Numbered from the stretch's first letter, positions 1 through 9,486 are shown. The stretch: 64,000 nucleotides of DNA from CBDFHC01 sp965247585 (GCA_965247585.1 CBDFHC010000004.1:930001-994000), one strand, 5' to 3'. Numbers and translations are program-made. The notes: generated from the sequence alone by a model not told the origin.

Positions 1-1188
1 CGTATCAAGCCATACGTTGTTCACCTTCCCCCGAGGCCGCTCGTCAGCATACTTCTTCCAACGAATCTGCCTTCCACTATACCGAACCACTCGGTCGGCC
101 CACTCACGGCGAGGTAAATTCTCAGTCGCGAAGGCCCATTGCCGACTTGCCGTTGGCTGGAATATCTCGTTCCTAAAAGTTAAAGGAACGGTCCGAGTCT
201 CACTGGGATGCTGAGATGTCAAATCTCCTAATTCATACTTGCCCCTCTCGTCTTCACCTTGAGGAACAAAATCAGGATCAGAAGAAAAGAGCTGCCTGAA
301 CTTTACAAATTGCACATTTTTGCCATACCAAAGAAGGTAATCACACACCGTATCAAGGTTGGCAGATGTTCTACCAGTCGAGGTAACGAAAGAGACAATG
401 CTTATGAAGTTCTTGTCTCCGAATACCTCATCTAGCAGTGCACGAACGCGATGAACGTTTTCATCCCCAATCTGCACGAATACCGATCCGGTGTCGCCTA
501 GTAGATCCCGTGCCACTGTTAACCGGTCGCGCAAATAGGTTAGATAGGAGTGAATCCCATCTCTCCAGGTATCACGAAACGCCTTGACCTGCTCCGGCTC
601 GCGGGTGATGTGGGCGGCGTTCCCATCGGTCGCGTCGCGGCTGGTGGTCGACCACTGGAAGTTGGAGTTGAACTTGATGCCGTAAGGCGGGTCGATGTAG
701 ATGCACTGGACCTTGCCCCGCAGCCCTTCTCGCTCAGCCAGTGACGCCATCACCTGGAGGCTGTCGCCCAGGATCATACGGTTGCTCCAGTTGGCATCGT
801 GCTGGTAAAACTCGGTCTTGGCGCCCTCGCTGGGAAGCCCGTTGAAGTCGGCGAAGAGATTGAGCTGGTGCTCTTCAGAAGCTCTGTCTGATTTGCTTTG
901 GCGCAGCAGGTCGTCAATCAGCACCTTGGGGTGTACCTTCTCCTGGATATAAAGCGGAGGGGCCTGCACCACCAGGTCGGACCAGTCTTGCTCGTCCTTC
1001 CCCCGCCAGACCAGCTGGGGGTCCAGGTCGCGGTTCCGGCGCTGGTAGGCTAACTGTATGGGGCTTTGCACGTCCTCGCCCATCACTGATTGGTATTCCG
1101 CCGTGGCGATGTACCTGCGAGACGCTTCCTCGTGGATGAGGGTCTCCACGGACTTTTCAGTTGCTCTTCTGGGTCTCGTTGACGCCAT
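1..1188 (-). CDS. Type III-like DNA methyltransferase (Mod), partial at the left edge
   Basis: This is the N-terminal 396 codons of a site-specific DNA methyltransferase that would modify the target sites of the neighbouring restriction gene. The catalytic motif IV reads DPPY at about residues 166-169, followed by GIKFNSNFQW. No FxGxG S-adenosylmethionine motif precedes it, so the beta-class order (motif IV first) is expected. The ATG at 1188 has an AAGGAGG ribosome site overlapping the stop of res, with a 10 nt gap, so res and mod are one transcription unit. From about residue 216 onward (below position 540) the DNA is visibly more AT-rich than the N-terminal part and than res, which suggests an exchanged target-recognition region. 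The C-terminus lies outside the window. Confidence 0.88.
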   Translation of the reverse strand, partial: MASTRPRRATEKSVETLIHEEASRRYIATAEYQSVMGEDVQSPIQLAYQRRNRDLDPQLVWRGKDEQDWSDLVVQAPPLYIQEKVHPKVLIDDLLRQSKSDRASEEHQLNLFADFNGLPSEGAKTEFYQHDANWSNRMILGDSLQVMASLAEREGLRGKVQCIYIDPPYGIKFNSNFQWSTTSRDATDGNAAHITREPEQVKAFRDTWRDGIHSYLTYLRDRLTVARDLLGDTGSVFVQIGDENVHRVRALLDEVFGDKNFISIVSFVTSTGRTSANLDTVCDYLLWYGKNVQFVKFRQLFSSDPDFVPQGEDERGKYELGDLTSQHPSETRTVPLTFRNEIFQPTASRQWAFATENLPRREWADRVVRYSGRQIRWKKYADERPRGKVNNVWLDT

Positions 1189-1198
1189 ACGAGCCTCC

Positions 1199-4100
1199 TT
1201 ACAGGACTTGTTGGATTGAAACCGAACCAATCATCTCGTTAAACCCGGACGCGATCCGGTAGACATCGGTAAACTCGGCGAAGGCCCAGCGGCCATACTG
1301 ACCGAGGTTGTTTACCCCCGGAACCCAGTAGGTTTCCATGGTGGATTTCTTTTCCTTGGCGTCCTCGCGCCGGTAGCCCTTGATCTCGACGACAAGGTGC
1401 AACGGGTCGTCGTGACCGTCGTCCACAAGCACAATGAAATCCGGCAGGTAGGTGCGGGAGTCGGAGCCGTAGCGGTAGGGCACTTCCAGACCCAGGTTGT
1501 GGTTCTTGACATAGGCCTTCACCTGAGGATGGGACTCGGCCATGCGGCAGAACTCCGCCTCCCAATCGCTGTCCAGGATGACCCAGTTGATGTGACATCG
1601 GCGGGCGTCGGTCTGCCAGCGGCTTGTCTTGGACGTGGTGAAGTTAACGTATTGGGTGGAACCGGTGGGATTGTAGGGGTCCAGCATAGCTTTGACGGGC
1701 CGCTCGCCCACCAGGGAACGGGTGATGGCGGCGGTGATGCGTTCGCAGGCCATGTCGGCCAGCTCCTGGTACATGAGCTGCGCCGGATACGTGCCGCCCC
1801 GGCAGACCAGGCAATCGTCAAGCCACTGCTTGGTGATCCGCTTGAGCTGTCCGAACAGGTAGAGCTTGGGTTCCTCGCCGGGGTCGCGCCACTTGGTATA
1901 GAGCAGACGCTGGGTGATGTGAAACAGTAAGGTGGACCGCCGCAGGTCCCGCGTGTGGAACAGGTTGAGGTTCACCCCCTCGCCAATGATCGCCTCGTTC
2001 CTTGTGATGGAGGGACCTACCAGCTGGGGAGTAAGTTCCAACACCGAGTCGCTGTTGAAATCCGCCGTGAGCCGTTCCTCAGGCAACTCGACCCGGTATC
2101 CCGAGACGCGGGGGAACGTGATTTCCAAGGAATCCCGGTCCGGACGAACCGCCTTGACTGGGATGGTCTGGCGGGGCGGTTGCGGCGGGGCGACCACTGG
2201 CCTAGCCGTGAAGTCGAAGGGAATCCCCAGCACGTCGGCGTATTCGACGTTGAACCGGTTGTCTTCGTTGAGATCGTAGGACTGGCGGCGAAGGGCGCGC
2301 CCGATAACCTGCTCGCACAGGAGCTGGGTTCCGAAGGCCCGCACCCCAAGCACATGGGTGACGGTGTTGGTGTCCCAGCCTTCGGTGAGCATGGATACCG
2401 AAACTACGCAGCGGATAGATTCGCCCAGGCGGTCTTCTTTGCCGACGGTGTTCATGACCTCCCGGAGCAGGTCCTGGTCGGTGATGTTGTCCGCCTGGCG
2501 CCGGTCGCCCGTTCGTGCAACAATCTCACGTCTGAACCGCTCAATTTCATCTTTGGCCATGTCGCGGAAATTACTGTCCAGGGCATCTCCGGACTCTAGT
2601 TGTTCGCTGTCGATCAGCAACGTGCGCGGCCGCGGGTACGGGCGTCCGTGCTCGTCAAAGTTCCGAAACAACTCCAGCCGCCCGTTCACCAGAGTAGGTG
2701 AGCCATCGTCGTTCTCCCGGTGGAAACCTGAGATATAGTCGTAGACCAGCTTGGACGTAGAGGTGTTGTTGCAGACCACGATGAAGCAGGGATGCACCCG
2801 AATACCGGCTTCACTCCAAAGATTGTAGGTCTTCTCGTAATGTCCGTAGAGGGCTTCCAGCGCTGTCTGTAGCTGGACGGGCAGGGCCAGCGGATCAAGG
2901 ATTTTGGCCTTTCGCCGGCCTTGTCTGGGCATCTGGGCTCGAATGTTCTCCCATAAGTTGCGGAACCTGGGCATATCCCCGCCGGGAATGTTGTCGGCCA
3001 CGGGCACACGCGGCAGCTTGACGATGCCGGATTCAATGGCGTCCATCAATGAGAAGTCGCTCATGGTCCATGGAAACAGTGTGCCTTCGGCATAACCCGA
3101 GCCGCGGAGAAAGAAGGGAGTGGCCGAAAGGTCTATGACGTTGGCGAGTCCAAGCTTCCGATTGACGGCTTCTAGGCCGGAGATCCAGAGACGGGCCGCC
3201 TCATTGTTCTTCTCCGCCTCCTTCTTCTCTTCGCCCTTTAGGTCCTCTTCCTCTTCTTCTTCTCCAGGCTTTTCACGGTAGCAGTGATGCCCCTCGTCGT
3301 TTAGAACCAGGATGTTTTTGATGCCCATCAGATCGGGCATCACCCGCTGGAGCATCTGACCCTCGGTCTCCAGCGTGTCCAACGGCTCGCCCCGGCCCTG
3401 GAGCAGCGAACGGCCGCCCCTGGAAAGCTCCAACCGGTCGCGGAGTTTGAAAGCGTGGTAGTTGGTGATGACGATCTTGGCGCGGTCCAAGCCGCCAAGC
3501 ATATCGTTGGGCACCAATTCCCGGGAGGCATAGTAGCTGTCTGGGTCGTTGGGCTGGAGCACGCGCAAGCGGTCGCGGATAGTCAGACCGGGCGCAACAA
3601 CCAGGAAGCCGCGGGTGAATCTGTTGCTGTTGGGCCGGCGCACGGCGTTGATGGTCTGCCAGGCGATGACCATGGCCATGATGGTGGTCTTCCCTGCGCC
3701 GGTGGCCAGCTTTAGGGCCAGCCGCATCAGTTCCGGGTTGGCCCCGTTGTTGGCATTGGCCAGGTAGTCTAGGAAGCCTCTCCCCGCCCTCCCCGCCTTT
3801 GGGGCTACCTCGGCCAGCCATATGGCGGTCTCAATAGCCTCTATTTGGCAGAAGAAGGGCAGAATGTTATTGAAACGGTGATGGCGCCGATGCTGAAGCA
3901 GGCGAGCGGTCTCGGGCGTGACTTGCCAGTCGCTTGGATTTCGCAAACCTCTCCATTGGTCTACACGGCGGCGGAGCTCATTGATATTTGAGGAGGTGGT
4001 TTCGTATTGCTGGTCCTTGGTCGAGAGACCTAGGCCTTCATCGAAAACCAACTGGTGCTGGGCCGCTGCTGCTTTGCGCTTACGGGGCTTTGGAATCGGT

Positions 4101-4240
4101 GTGATGAATTCGGCGCTTCGACGGTTTTCTATGATCTGCTGCGTCGGCTGCCCTTCGGTGTCAAGTTCCCAGTGCCGCGACGGGTGCTCGTAAGGAGAAT
4201 TGAGGATAGGACGCTCGTAAAATTGGTTTTCCGTCACCAT
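1199..4240 (-). CDS. Type III-like restriction enzyme subunit (Res), helicase-nuclease
   Basis: A 1013-residue DEAD-type helicase fused to a C-terminal nuclease, the DNA-cleaving partner of the downstream methyltransferase. Visible motifs: Walker A ATGAGKT at about 179-185, a DEGH motif II at 315-318, SAT at 372-374, and a C-terminal PD-(D/E)xK nuclease with PD at 933-934 and EIK at 952-954. An acidic, Lys-rich insert of about 20 residues follows motif II. The N-terminus (PILNSPYEHP, then TPIPKPRK) resembles a class of restriction enzymes paired with DPPY methyltransferases. It is the first gene of the two-gene unit; its ATG is preceded by a modest GAGG. All motifs look intact, so the system is probably active. 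Target sequence unknown. Confidence 0.88.
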   Translation of the reverse strand: MVTENQFYERPILNSPYEHPSRHWELDTEGQPTQQIIENRRSAEFITPIPKPRKRKAAAAQHQLVFDEGLGLSTKDQQYETTSSNINELRRRVDQWRGLRNPSDWQVTPETARLLQHRRHHRFNNILPFFCQIEAIETAIWLAEVAPKAGRAGRGFLDYLANANNGANPELMRLALKLATGAGKTTIMAMVIAWQTINAVRRPNSNRFTRGFLVVAPGLTIRDRLRVLQPNDPDSYYASRELVPNDMLGGLDRAKIVITNYHAFKLRDRLELSRGGRSLLQGRGEPLDTLETEGQMLQRVMPDLMGIKNILVLNDEGHHCYREKPGEEEEEEDLKGEEKKEAEKNNEAARLWISGLEAVNRKLGLANVIDLSATPFFLRGSGYAEGTLFPWTMSDFSLMDAIESGIVKLPRVPVADNIPGGDMPRFRNLWENIRAQMPRQGRRKAKILDPLALPVQLQTALEALYGHYEKTYNLWSEAGIRVHPCFIVVCNNTSTSKLVYDYISGFHRENDDGSPTLVNGRLELFRNFDEHGRPYPRPRTLLIDSEQLESGDALDSNFRDMAKDEIERFRREIVARTGDRRQADNITDQDLLREVMNTVGKEDRLGESIRCVVSVSMLTEGWDTNTVTHVLGVRAFGTQLLCEQVIGRALRRQSYDLNEDNRFNVEYADVLGIPFDFTARPVVAPPQPPRQTIPVKAVRPDRDSLEITFPRVSGYRVELPEERLTADFNSDSVLELTPQLVGPSITRNEAIIGEGVNLNLFHTRDLRRSTLLFHITQRLLYTKWRDPGEEPKLYLFGQLKRITKQWLDDCLVCRGGTYPAQLMYQELADMACERITAAITRSLVGERPVKAMLDPYNPTGSTQYVNFTTSKTSRWQTDARRCHINWVILDSDWEAEFCRMAESHPQVKAYVKNHNLGLEVPYRYGSDSRTYLPDFIVLVDDGHDDPLHLVVEIKGYRREDAKEKKSTMETYWVPGVNNLGQYGRWAFAEFTDVYRIASGFNEMIGSVSIQQVL

Positions 4241-4495
4241 CTTGCCTCAATGGCCTCCATTACAGAGGGATGCGGCCGCCCCTTGCGGCAATGTCCGAGA
4301 AAATAAAAGAAAGCCCTTTTGGTGCCCCGATTTTAAGCGCTTGGTGGCATCTGGACAATCCTCATCGATTTTGGACCGGGGTCTCTGGTTAATCTCTGAC
4401 GGATGTTCAGCTTATCTAATTGGAGGCTGATGCGGATCACCTGGCAAAGGTTGTCTATCGGCGCCCCGGGGGAATTTGGATAGCAGTCAAGGGGA

Positions 4496-5971
4496 TTAGA
4501 TAGAAGAGGCTGCGGAGTGGCCGGCTATCCGGCCGAAGACGGAGCCGGCCATGAGGCCGGAGCCGCCGGGGTAGTTATGGTAGAAGAGGCCGCCCACTAG
4601 CTCGCCAGCGGCGTAGAGGCCCGGTATGGGTGAGGCTTCGGTGTCGATGACCTGGGCGTTGGTGTTGATGCGGAGGCCGCCGAAGGTGAAGGTTATGCCG
4701 CAGGTGACGGCGTAGCCCAGGTAGGGAGGGGTGTCCAGGGGCAGAGCCCAGTTGGACTTGCGGGGGTCTATGCCCTGGGTGTGTTTGCCGTCGAGGGCGG
4801 TGGGGTTGTACTCGCCGGGCTGGACGGCGGCGTTGTAGGCGCGGACGGTGTCGACGAGGCCGGGGCGGTCAATGTCCAGCCCATCGGCAAGCTCCTCGAT
4901 GGAGTTGGCTTCGACCATGGTGACCTGGGCGATGCGGTACTCGTCACGGAGGAGGTGTTTGACCTTCTGGTCGAAGAGCTGGAAGGCGGCGCGCTGGGGC
5001 TGGAAGAGGATTTCGCGGCCGTATTTGGCATAGGTGTAGTTGCGCATGTCGGCGCCTTCATCGACGAAGCGCTTTCCTTCGACGTTGACGATGAGGCCGA
5101 AGGGGTAGGAATGCTTTTGGAACAGGTCGGTGATGTTGCGGTCTCCGTAGGGCGGGGCGTTGAGGTCCCAGGCGACGGCGTGGCAGCCGCTCCAGTGGCC
5201 GTGGGACTGGGCACCGATTTCCAGGGCCATGCGGATGCCGTCTCCGGTGTTGTACGGGACGCCGCGAACCTTGGCGAGCTCCCAGCCGGGGCCGAGGTAT
5301 CGAGTGCGCATTTCGGGGTTGGCCTCGAAGCCGCCGCATGCGAGGACGATGGAGCGGGCTGAGATGTCCTCCAGGCCCTGGGGTCCTTGGACCGTTAGAC
5401 CGGTGACGCGCGCGGTCCGATCCTGGAGGAGGCGGAGGCCCTTGGTCTGGTAGCGCACTTCCACTCCCGTGGAAGCGGCCAGGTCAAATTGCTGGTCTGA
5501 GAGCCCCTTGCCGCCCCCCACAGCCTCAACGGTGAGGCCGCCCCAGAAGCGGTGAATGCCCTCGACCTGGAAGGACTGCTGGCCGTAGAGGAGGACGAAT
5601 CGGAGGCCCATTTCCCGGAGCCAGGCGAGAGTGGGGTGAGAGCGGCTGACGAGGAGCTGGGCCAGCTCCGGGTCTGACATACCCTCGGTGACGCGCATAA
5701 GGTCGTCGTAGAACTGGGCCTGGGGGTAGGCGCCGACGTCGATGGAGGACTCTTCTTCGGGGGACATGTCGGGGATGAGTGCCTTGATGTCTTCGAGGCC
5801 GTTGTAGGCGCAACGAATGGCGCCACCGGTGAAGTAGGAGTTGCCGCCGCGGAAATACTCGGGGGCCTTTTCGAGGACGAGGACGGAAGCGCCCTGGGAG
5901 CGGGCGGCGAGGGCGGCGCAGAGGGCGGCGTTGCCGGCCCCCACGACGATTACATCGTAGCTGTTAGTCAT
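4496..5971 (-). CDS. FAD-dependent dehydrogenase of the fumarate reductase/tricarballylate dehydrogenase family
   Basis: A soluble flavoprotein of about 491 residues. The N-terminal Rossmann motif VVGAGNAALCAALAA binds FAD, and GGNSYFTGGA and the C-terminal PGLYAAGELVGG segment are typical of the fumarate reductase/KstD/TcuA flavoprotein family, which oxidises or reduces C-C bonds next to carboxylates or ketones. The open frame runs up to 6085, but the ATG at 5971 has GAGG just upstream and begins exactly before the Rossmann fold, so I use it. It is divergent from the crotonase at 6126. No partner electron-transfer subunit is adjacent. Substrate unknown. Confidence 0.82.
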   Translation of the reverse strand: MTNSYDVIVVGAGNAALCAALAARSQGASVLVLEKAPEYFRGGNSYFTGGAIRCAYNGLEDIKALIPDMSPEEESSIDVGAYPQAQFYDDLMRVTEGMSDPELAQLLVSRSHPTLAWLREMGLRFVLLYGQQSFQVEGIHRFWGGLTVEAVGGGKGLSDQQFDLAASTGVEVRYQTKGLRLLQDRTARVTGLTVQGPQGLEDISARSIVLACGGFEANPEMRTRYLGPGWELAKVRGVPYNTGDGIRMALEIGAQSHGHWSGCHAVAWDLNAPPYGDRNITDLFQKHSYPFGLIVNVEGKRFVDEGADMRNYTYAKYGREILFQPQRAAFQLFDQKVKHLLRDEYRIAQVTMVEANSIEELADGLDIDRPGLVDTVRAYNAAVQPGEYNPTALDGKHTQGIDPRKSNWALPLDTPPYLGYAVTCGITFTFGGLRINTNAQVIDTEASPIPGLYAAGELVGGLFYHNYPGGSGLMAGSVFGRIAGHSAASSI

Positions 5972-6125
5972 GGGACCTCGGTTGAGGATGCTATGCGGAG
6001 AAAAGGCAAGTGTCAACGCCGGAGATCCGCGAGGAGTAGTCCAAACGACCGCTGGTTTGCAACCGGATTGGGCCGCAGCTATCATTGTGGCGCTCCGGCA
6101 ACAACCACCGGCGAGAGAACAAGGA

Positions 6126-6878
6126 ATGAGCTACGAGACGATCCTGGTAGACCAGTCGGAGGGGGTGGGGACCATCACCCTCAACCGCCCCGAAGTGCTG
6201 AACGCCATGAGCCTGAAGCTGATGGAGGAGTTGGGCGCCGAGGTGACGCGGATGGAGTCCGACACCGATGTGAAGGCTATAATCATCACCGGCGCCGGGG
6301 AGAAGGCCTTTTCCGCCGGCGCGGATATCCATGAGATGCGCACCTTGGCTCCGGAGCAGTTGTCACAGGGGCACCAGCTCCGCTACGACACCCATTGGCA
6401 CATGGCCAACTGCCGCAAGCCGATTATTGGGGCCATCAACGGCCTGTGCTACGGCGGCGGGACGGTGCTGGCGTCGTCGCTGGACTTCCTGGTGGGGTGC
6501 GAGAAGAGCGACTTCCGGTTCCTGGCGGTGGTATACGGGCAGATGAACGCCACCTGGACCCTTCCGGTGATGGTCAACTGGCCCATGGCCAAGGAGATAC
6601 TGTATACCGGCCGGGTGGTTCCCGCCGAGGAGGCGTACCGAATTGGGCTGCTGAACCACCTGGTGCCATCGTCGGATCTTATGGCGAAGGCCAAGGAGCT
6701 GGCGGGGTACATCGCCGCCAACCATCCCGCCTCGGTGGAGACCGTCAAGGAGCTGATCCTCAGCAACCTGGACAAGTCTTGGGAGGAGATGCACCTGCGG
6801 GAGCATCATGCCCGCCAGGGTCAGAACCTGCCGGTGGAAGAGGGATTCAAGGCGTTCATAGACCGGAGAGGACGGTAG
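6126..6878 (+). CDS. Enoyl-CoA hydratase/isomerase (crotonase) family protein
   Basis: A 250-residue crotonase-fold protein. The oxyanion-hole segments are present (AFSAGADIHEM near 61-71, and NGLCYGGG near 105-112). Both glutamates of classical enoyl-CoA hydratase are absent: GGGCELA is replaced by GGGTVLA at about 111-117, and the PE of the second motif is missing. The protein may therefore be an isomerase, hydrolase, decarboxylase or another crotonase activity rather than a hydratase. The ATG at 6126 has AAGGA just upstream; the longer frame from 5970 has no such support. The next gene starts 12 nt downstream, so the two are probably cotranscribed. Confidence 0.85.
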   Translation: MSYETILVDQSEGVGTITLNRPEVLNAMSLKLMEELGAEVTRMESDTDVKAIIITGAGEKAFSAGADIHEMRTLAPEQLSQGHQLRYDTHWHMANCRKPIIGAINGLCYGGGTVLASSLDFLVGCEKSDFRFLAVVYGQMNATWTLPVMVNWPMAKEILYTGRVVPAEEAYRIGLLNHLVPSSDLMAKAKELAGYIAANHPASVETVKELILSNLDKSWEEMHLREHHARQGQNLPVEEGFKAFIDRRGR

Positions 6879-6890
6879 CGGACAGGGACT

Positions 6891-7925
6891 ATGGCAGTTA
6901 AGAAGATAGCAGTGCTGGGGGTAGGCGCCATTGGAGGCACCATAGGCGGGTGCCTGACGATGGCGGGGTACGACGTGACGCTGATAGACCAATGGCCGGA
7001 AAACGTGGAGACGATGAAGGCCAAAGGGCTGCGGATCTCCGGCACCCACGGGGAGCACCAGATTCCGGTGAAGGCTATCCATCTAACGGAGGTTAGCCCG
7101 GCTAACGCCGAGTATGACATCGCGTTTGTGTGCACAAAATCGTACGACACAAGATGGGCGGCGAGCTTCATAGCGCCGTACGTCAAAGCGGACGGAGCGG
7201 TGGTGTCGGCGCAAAACAGCATCAATGACCCGGTGATAGCGCCGATAGTGGGGTACAACCGGGCGCTGGCCTGCATCCTAAACCTGGGCTCCGGGATGTA
7301 CGAGCCGGCGCACGTGGTGCGCACCAACGAACCGGAGGCGATGACGGTGACCCTGGGGGAGCTTCACTGCCGGATATCACCCAGACTAAGAGAGCTTGGG
7401 GAGATAATGTCCAACGTGGGCAAGACCAAGCTGACCACCAACACCTGGGGGGAACGGTGGGCGAAGCTGGCGGTGAATTGCATGGTGAACCCCATGGCGG
7501 GGATAACCGGGATCAGCTCCGCGGAGGTGAGGAGGAACGAGGCCACCCGCGGGCTGATTATCAAAGCCGCCGCGGAAGCGGTGCGCGTGGCCACGGCCAT
7601 GGGGGTTGAGGTGGAACCCATCAACGGGATTCCGGCGCAGGCATATCTGGAGGCGGACAGCGGCGAAGGTCTGGAATACGTTGAAACTGAGCTGGGACAC
7701 GCCGCCGGTGAGCGGGGTGAGGGGCTGCCATCCCTGCTCCAAGACCTGAAGAAGGGACGCCGAACGGAGATAGATTATCTGAATGGTTATGTAGTAGAGA
7801 AGGGAAACAGGGTTGGGATCAAGACCCCGGTCAACGGCGCGCTGGCAGCCACGGTAAGGCGAATTGAAGGTGAAAAGCTGACGCCGGACCTAGCCAATCT
7901 GGAGATGCTAGATTCCTACCTCTGA
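6891..7925 (+). CDS. Ketopantoate reductase (PanE/ApbA) family dehydrogenase
   Basis: A 344-residue NAD(P)-binding protein. It opens with the Rossmann motif VLGVGAIGGTIGG and has the two-domain layout of 2-dehydropantoate 2-reductase, including the NTWGERWAKLAVNCMVNP segment that matches the substrate-binding K-x-x-x-N region of PanE. It is somewhat longer than typical PanE (about 300). It follows the crotonase gene by 12 nt in a catabolic setting with no pantothenate genes nearby, so it may reduce another 2-oxo acid or act as a 2-hydroxyacid dehydrogenase. Physiological substrate unknown. Confidence 0.8.
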   Translation: MAVKKIAVLGVGAIGGTIGGCLTMAGYDVTLIDQWPENVETMKAKGLRISGTHGEHQIPVKAIHLTEVSPANAEYDIAFVCTKSYDTRWAASFIAPYVKADGAVVSAQNSINDPVIAPIVGYNRALACILNLGSGMYEPAHVVRTNEPEAMTVTLGELHCRISPRLRELGEIMSNVGKTKLTTNTWGERWAKLAVNCMVNPMAGITGISSAEVRRNEATRGLIIKAAAEAVRVATAMGVEVEPINGIPAQAYLEADSGEGLEYVETELGHAAGERGEGLPSLLQDLKKGRRTEIDYLNGYVVEKGNRVGIKTPVNGALAATVRRIEGEKLTPDLANLEMLDSYL

Positions 7926-8140
7926 AGCAAGGCCCGGCGGCGCAGGGGTCATAGGCGCTCCGCCGGATGGCCGGCGCTCCGCCCTGTTAGCGTGCCGCGC
8001 CACGGGACGGGCCGTTTGCGGTGTCCGGGGATTGGCAAATGGCCGGAATCCATCCGCATATTGGACGATAGGCTGCGATAATGGCCGCAATAGAACTGAA
8101 AATGCAATCAAATATTGTGCGTATCCGGCGCTGAAAAGTC
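7926..8140. other. Intergenic stretch without a recognisable gene
   Basis: First part of the 334 bp gap between 7925 and 8260. It contains the 11-mer ggcgctccgcc twice, about 20 bp apart, around an inverted GCCGGATGGCCGGC, so small hairpins are possible. No open frame with a ribosome site is seen. The remainder of the gap holds the promoter at 8141-8170. Confidence 0.5.
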
Positions 8141-8170
8141 TTGCCAAGCTTCTTGCCAACCACTTATAAT
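8141..8170 (+). promoter_or_regulatory. Predicted sigma-70-type promoter of the LPATG protein gene
   Basis: TTGCCA at 8141-8146, an 18 bp spacer, and a perfect TATAAT at 8165-8170. It lies about 90 bp before the ATG at 8260, which carries an AAAGGAGG ribosome site. Confidence 0.6.
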
Positions 8171-8259
8171 CCGACCGCAGTTCCAACTGCCCTATTCTCT
8201 TTGTCTGAAAAGCGATACATTTCGCCCAAACGGTTGCGCTTACCGATAAAGGAGGTTTA

Positions 8260-9402
8260 ATGTTCCTGTCCAAAATCCCCAAAGTTGTCTTCTTGTTGTC
8301 CCTACTCGCTTTAGTCCTTCCGTTGAGCGTCGCCAGCGGCCAAGTGGCCGGCTCCGCAGTTATACGTGATTCGTCACCCGGACTCTCGGACCAGATTTCG
8401 GTCACCCTGGCGGATGTTCCTCCCTTGGGGGACGCTGAGGCCTACGAAGGCTGGTTGGTCTCGGATGACGGTTCTGAAAAGCTGAGCGTTGGTATCCTGG
8501 CCGTGGACGCTAACGGCGTCATCGACACCTCCGGCGACCCGTACGTTAATGCCGATGGCGTAAACCTAACCTCTATTTACGATAAGTTCGTAATCACCAT
8601 AGAGCCCGTGCCCGACACCGATCCGGGCCCCTCGGACAGGGCGGCATTCTCGGACCAAATTCCTGCTGCGGGCATGGCACACATTCGCCATCTCCTCTAC
8701 TCCTGGTCCGGCAACCCGGCCTACTCTTCAGGCGCCCACGAAGGCACCGCGAAGGGTATAGTCCCAGGCCTATGGGAGCAGACCAACACCGCGCTGACCC
8801 ACGCAAACCTCTCCGCCAGTTCCGCGACGCTGGCAGCGGTCCACCTTCACGCGGCGCACGTCATCAACATTGTTGAGGGAAGCGACGGCGCTAACTTTGT
8901 CGCCGACGCGGGCAACCCCGGCGACGGCTTTGGAGTGCTGAACTACGCCGCGGACGCCCGCAAACACGCCGGGTTCATCGTCGCCGCGCTGCCTAGTGAC
9001 GCTACGTTCGTGCAGTTCGAGCCCCAGGTCTCGGAGTCGTCTGATAACGTGGCGGACTGGGCCGGCCAGGCCAGGGACTTTGCCATCCTGTCCCGGAACC
9101 AGACCAATGTAACCGTGGCTACGGCCTTCATTGAAAACTCCAAGTCCTTGCTCACCCGAGCGCTCAACGGCAACGACGCCGACCGCGACGGCAGCATTGC
9201 CCTTGGGGGCAGTGAAGGCGGAGCGACCCAGACGCAGTGGGCCGCCCAGAACATGGCCACCTACAACCCCAGGGAGGGCGCGGCGCTGCCGGCCACTGGA
9301 GACGTCAGCTGGACGCTGTTCGCCATCATAGCGTTGGCGGCAGGAGCGGTGCTGGTCACCGCCGGCGGGCTGGTCCTCCGGCGCGGCCGGGCCACCGCGT
9401 AG
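8260..9402 (+). CDS. Exported surface protein with an LPATG-type C-terminal anchor signal
   Basis: A 380-residue protein. A signal peptide is clear (KIPK, then a hydrophobic run, cleavage probably after SVASG near residue 27). Residues about 35-100 (TLADVPPLGDAEAYEGWLVS) resemble the extracytoplasmic domain of RskA-type anti-sigma proteins. The middle part is helical and histidine-rich (HIRHLLYSW, HLHAAH). The tail has LPATG at 343-347, a hydrophobic stretch of about 22 residues and RRGR, which is the layout of a sortase sorting signal. Function unknown; a surface-attached binding protein is possible. The AAAGGAGG site 6 nt before the ATG and the promoter at 8141-8170 support this start; a strong terminator follows. 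Confidence 0.75.
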   Translation: MFLSKIPKVVFLLSLLALVLPLSVASGQVAGSAVIRDSSPGLSDQISVTLADVPPLGDAEAYEGWLVSDDGSEKLSVGILAVDANGVIDTSGDPYVNADGVNLTSIYDKFVITIEPVPDTDPGPSDRAAFSDQIPAAGMAHIRHLLYSWSGNPAYSSGAHEGTAKGIVPGLWEQTNTALTHANLSASSATLAAVHLHAAHVINIVEGSDGANFVADAGNPGDGFGVLNYAADARKHAGFIVAALPSDATFVQFEPQVSESSDNVADWAGQARDFAILSRNQTNVTVATAFIENSKSLLTRALNGNDADRDGSIALGGSEGGATQTQWAAQNMATYNPREGAALPATGDVSWTLFAIIALAAGAVLVTAGGLVLRRGRATA

Positions 9403-9423
9403 AACCTAGCTAGGCAATAACAG

Positions 9424-9457
9424 AAGAAACCCCCCGGTACCGGGGGGTTTCTTTTTG
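9424..9457 (+). terminator. Rho-independent terminator
   Basis: A perfect inverted repeat GAAACCCCCCGG/CCGGGGGGTTTC (9426-9451) with a 2 nt centre, followed by a run of five T. It ends the transcript of the LPATG protein gene. Confidence 0.9.
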
Positions 9458-9486
9458 CCTTAGAATAGCCACACCAGTGGCATGGC

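Noticed and set aside
5970..6125. N-terminal extension of the crotonase
   Set aside because: The frame is open but overlaps the divergent flavoprotein start, has no ribosome site and does not resemble the family. ATG 6126 fits the fold.
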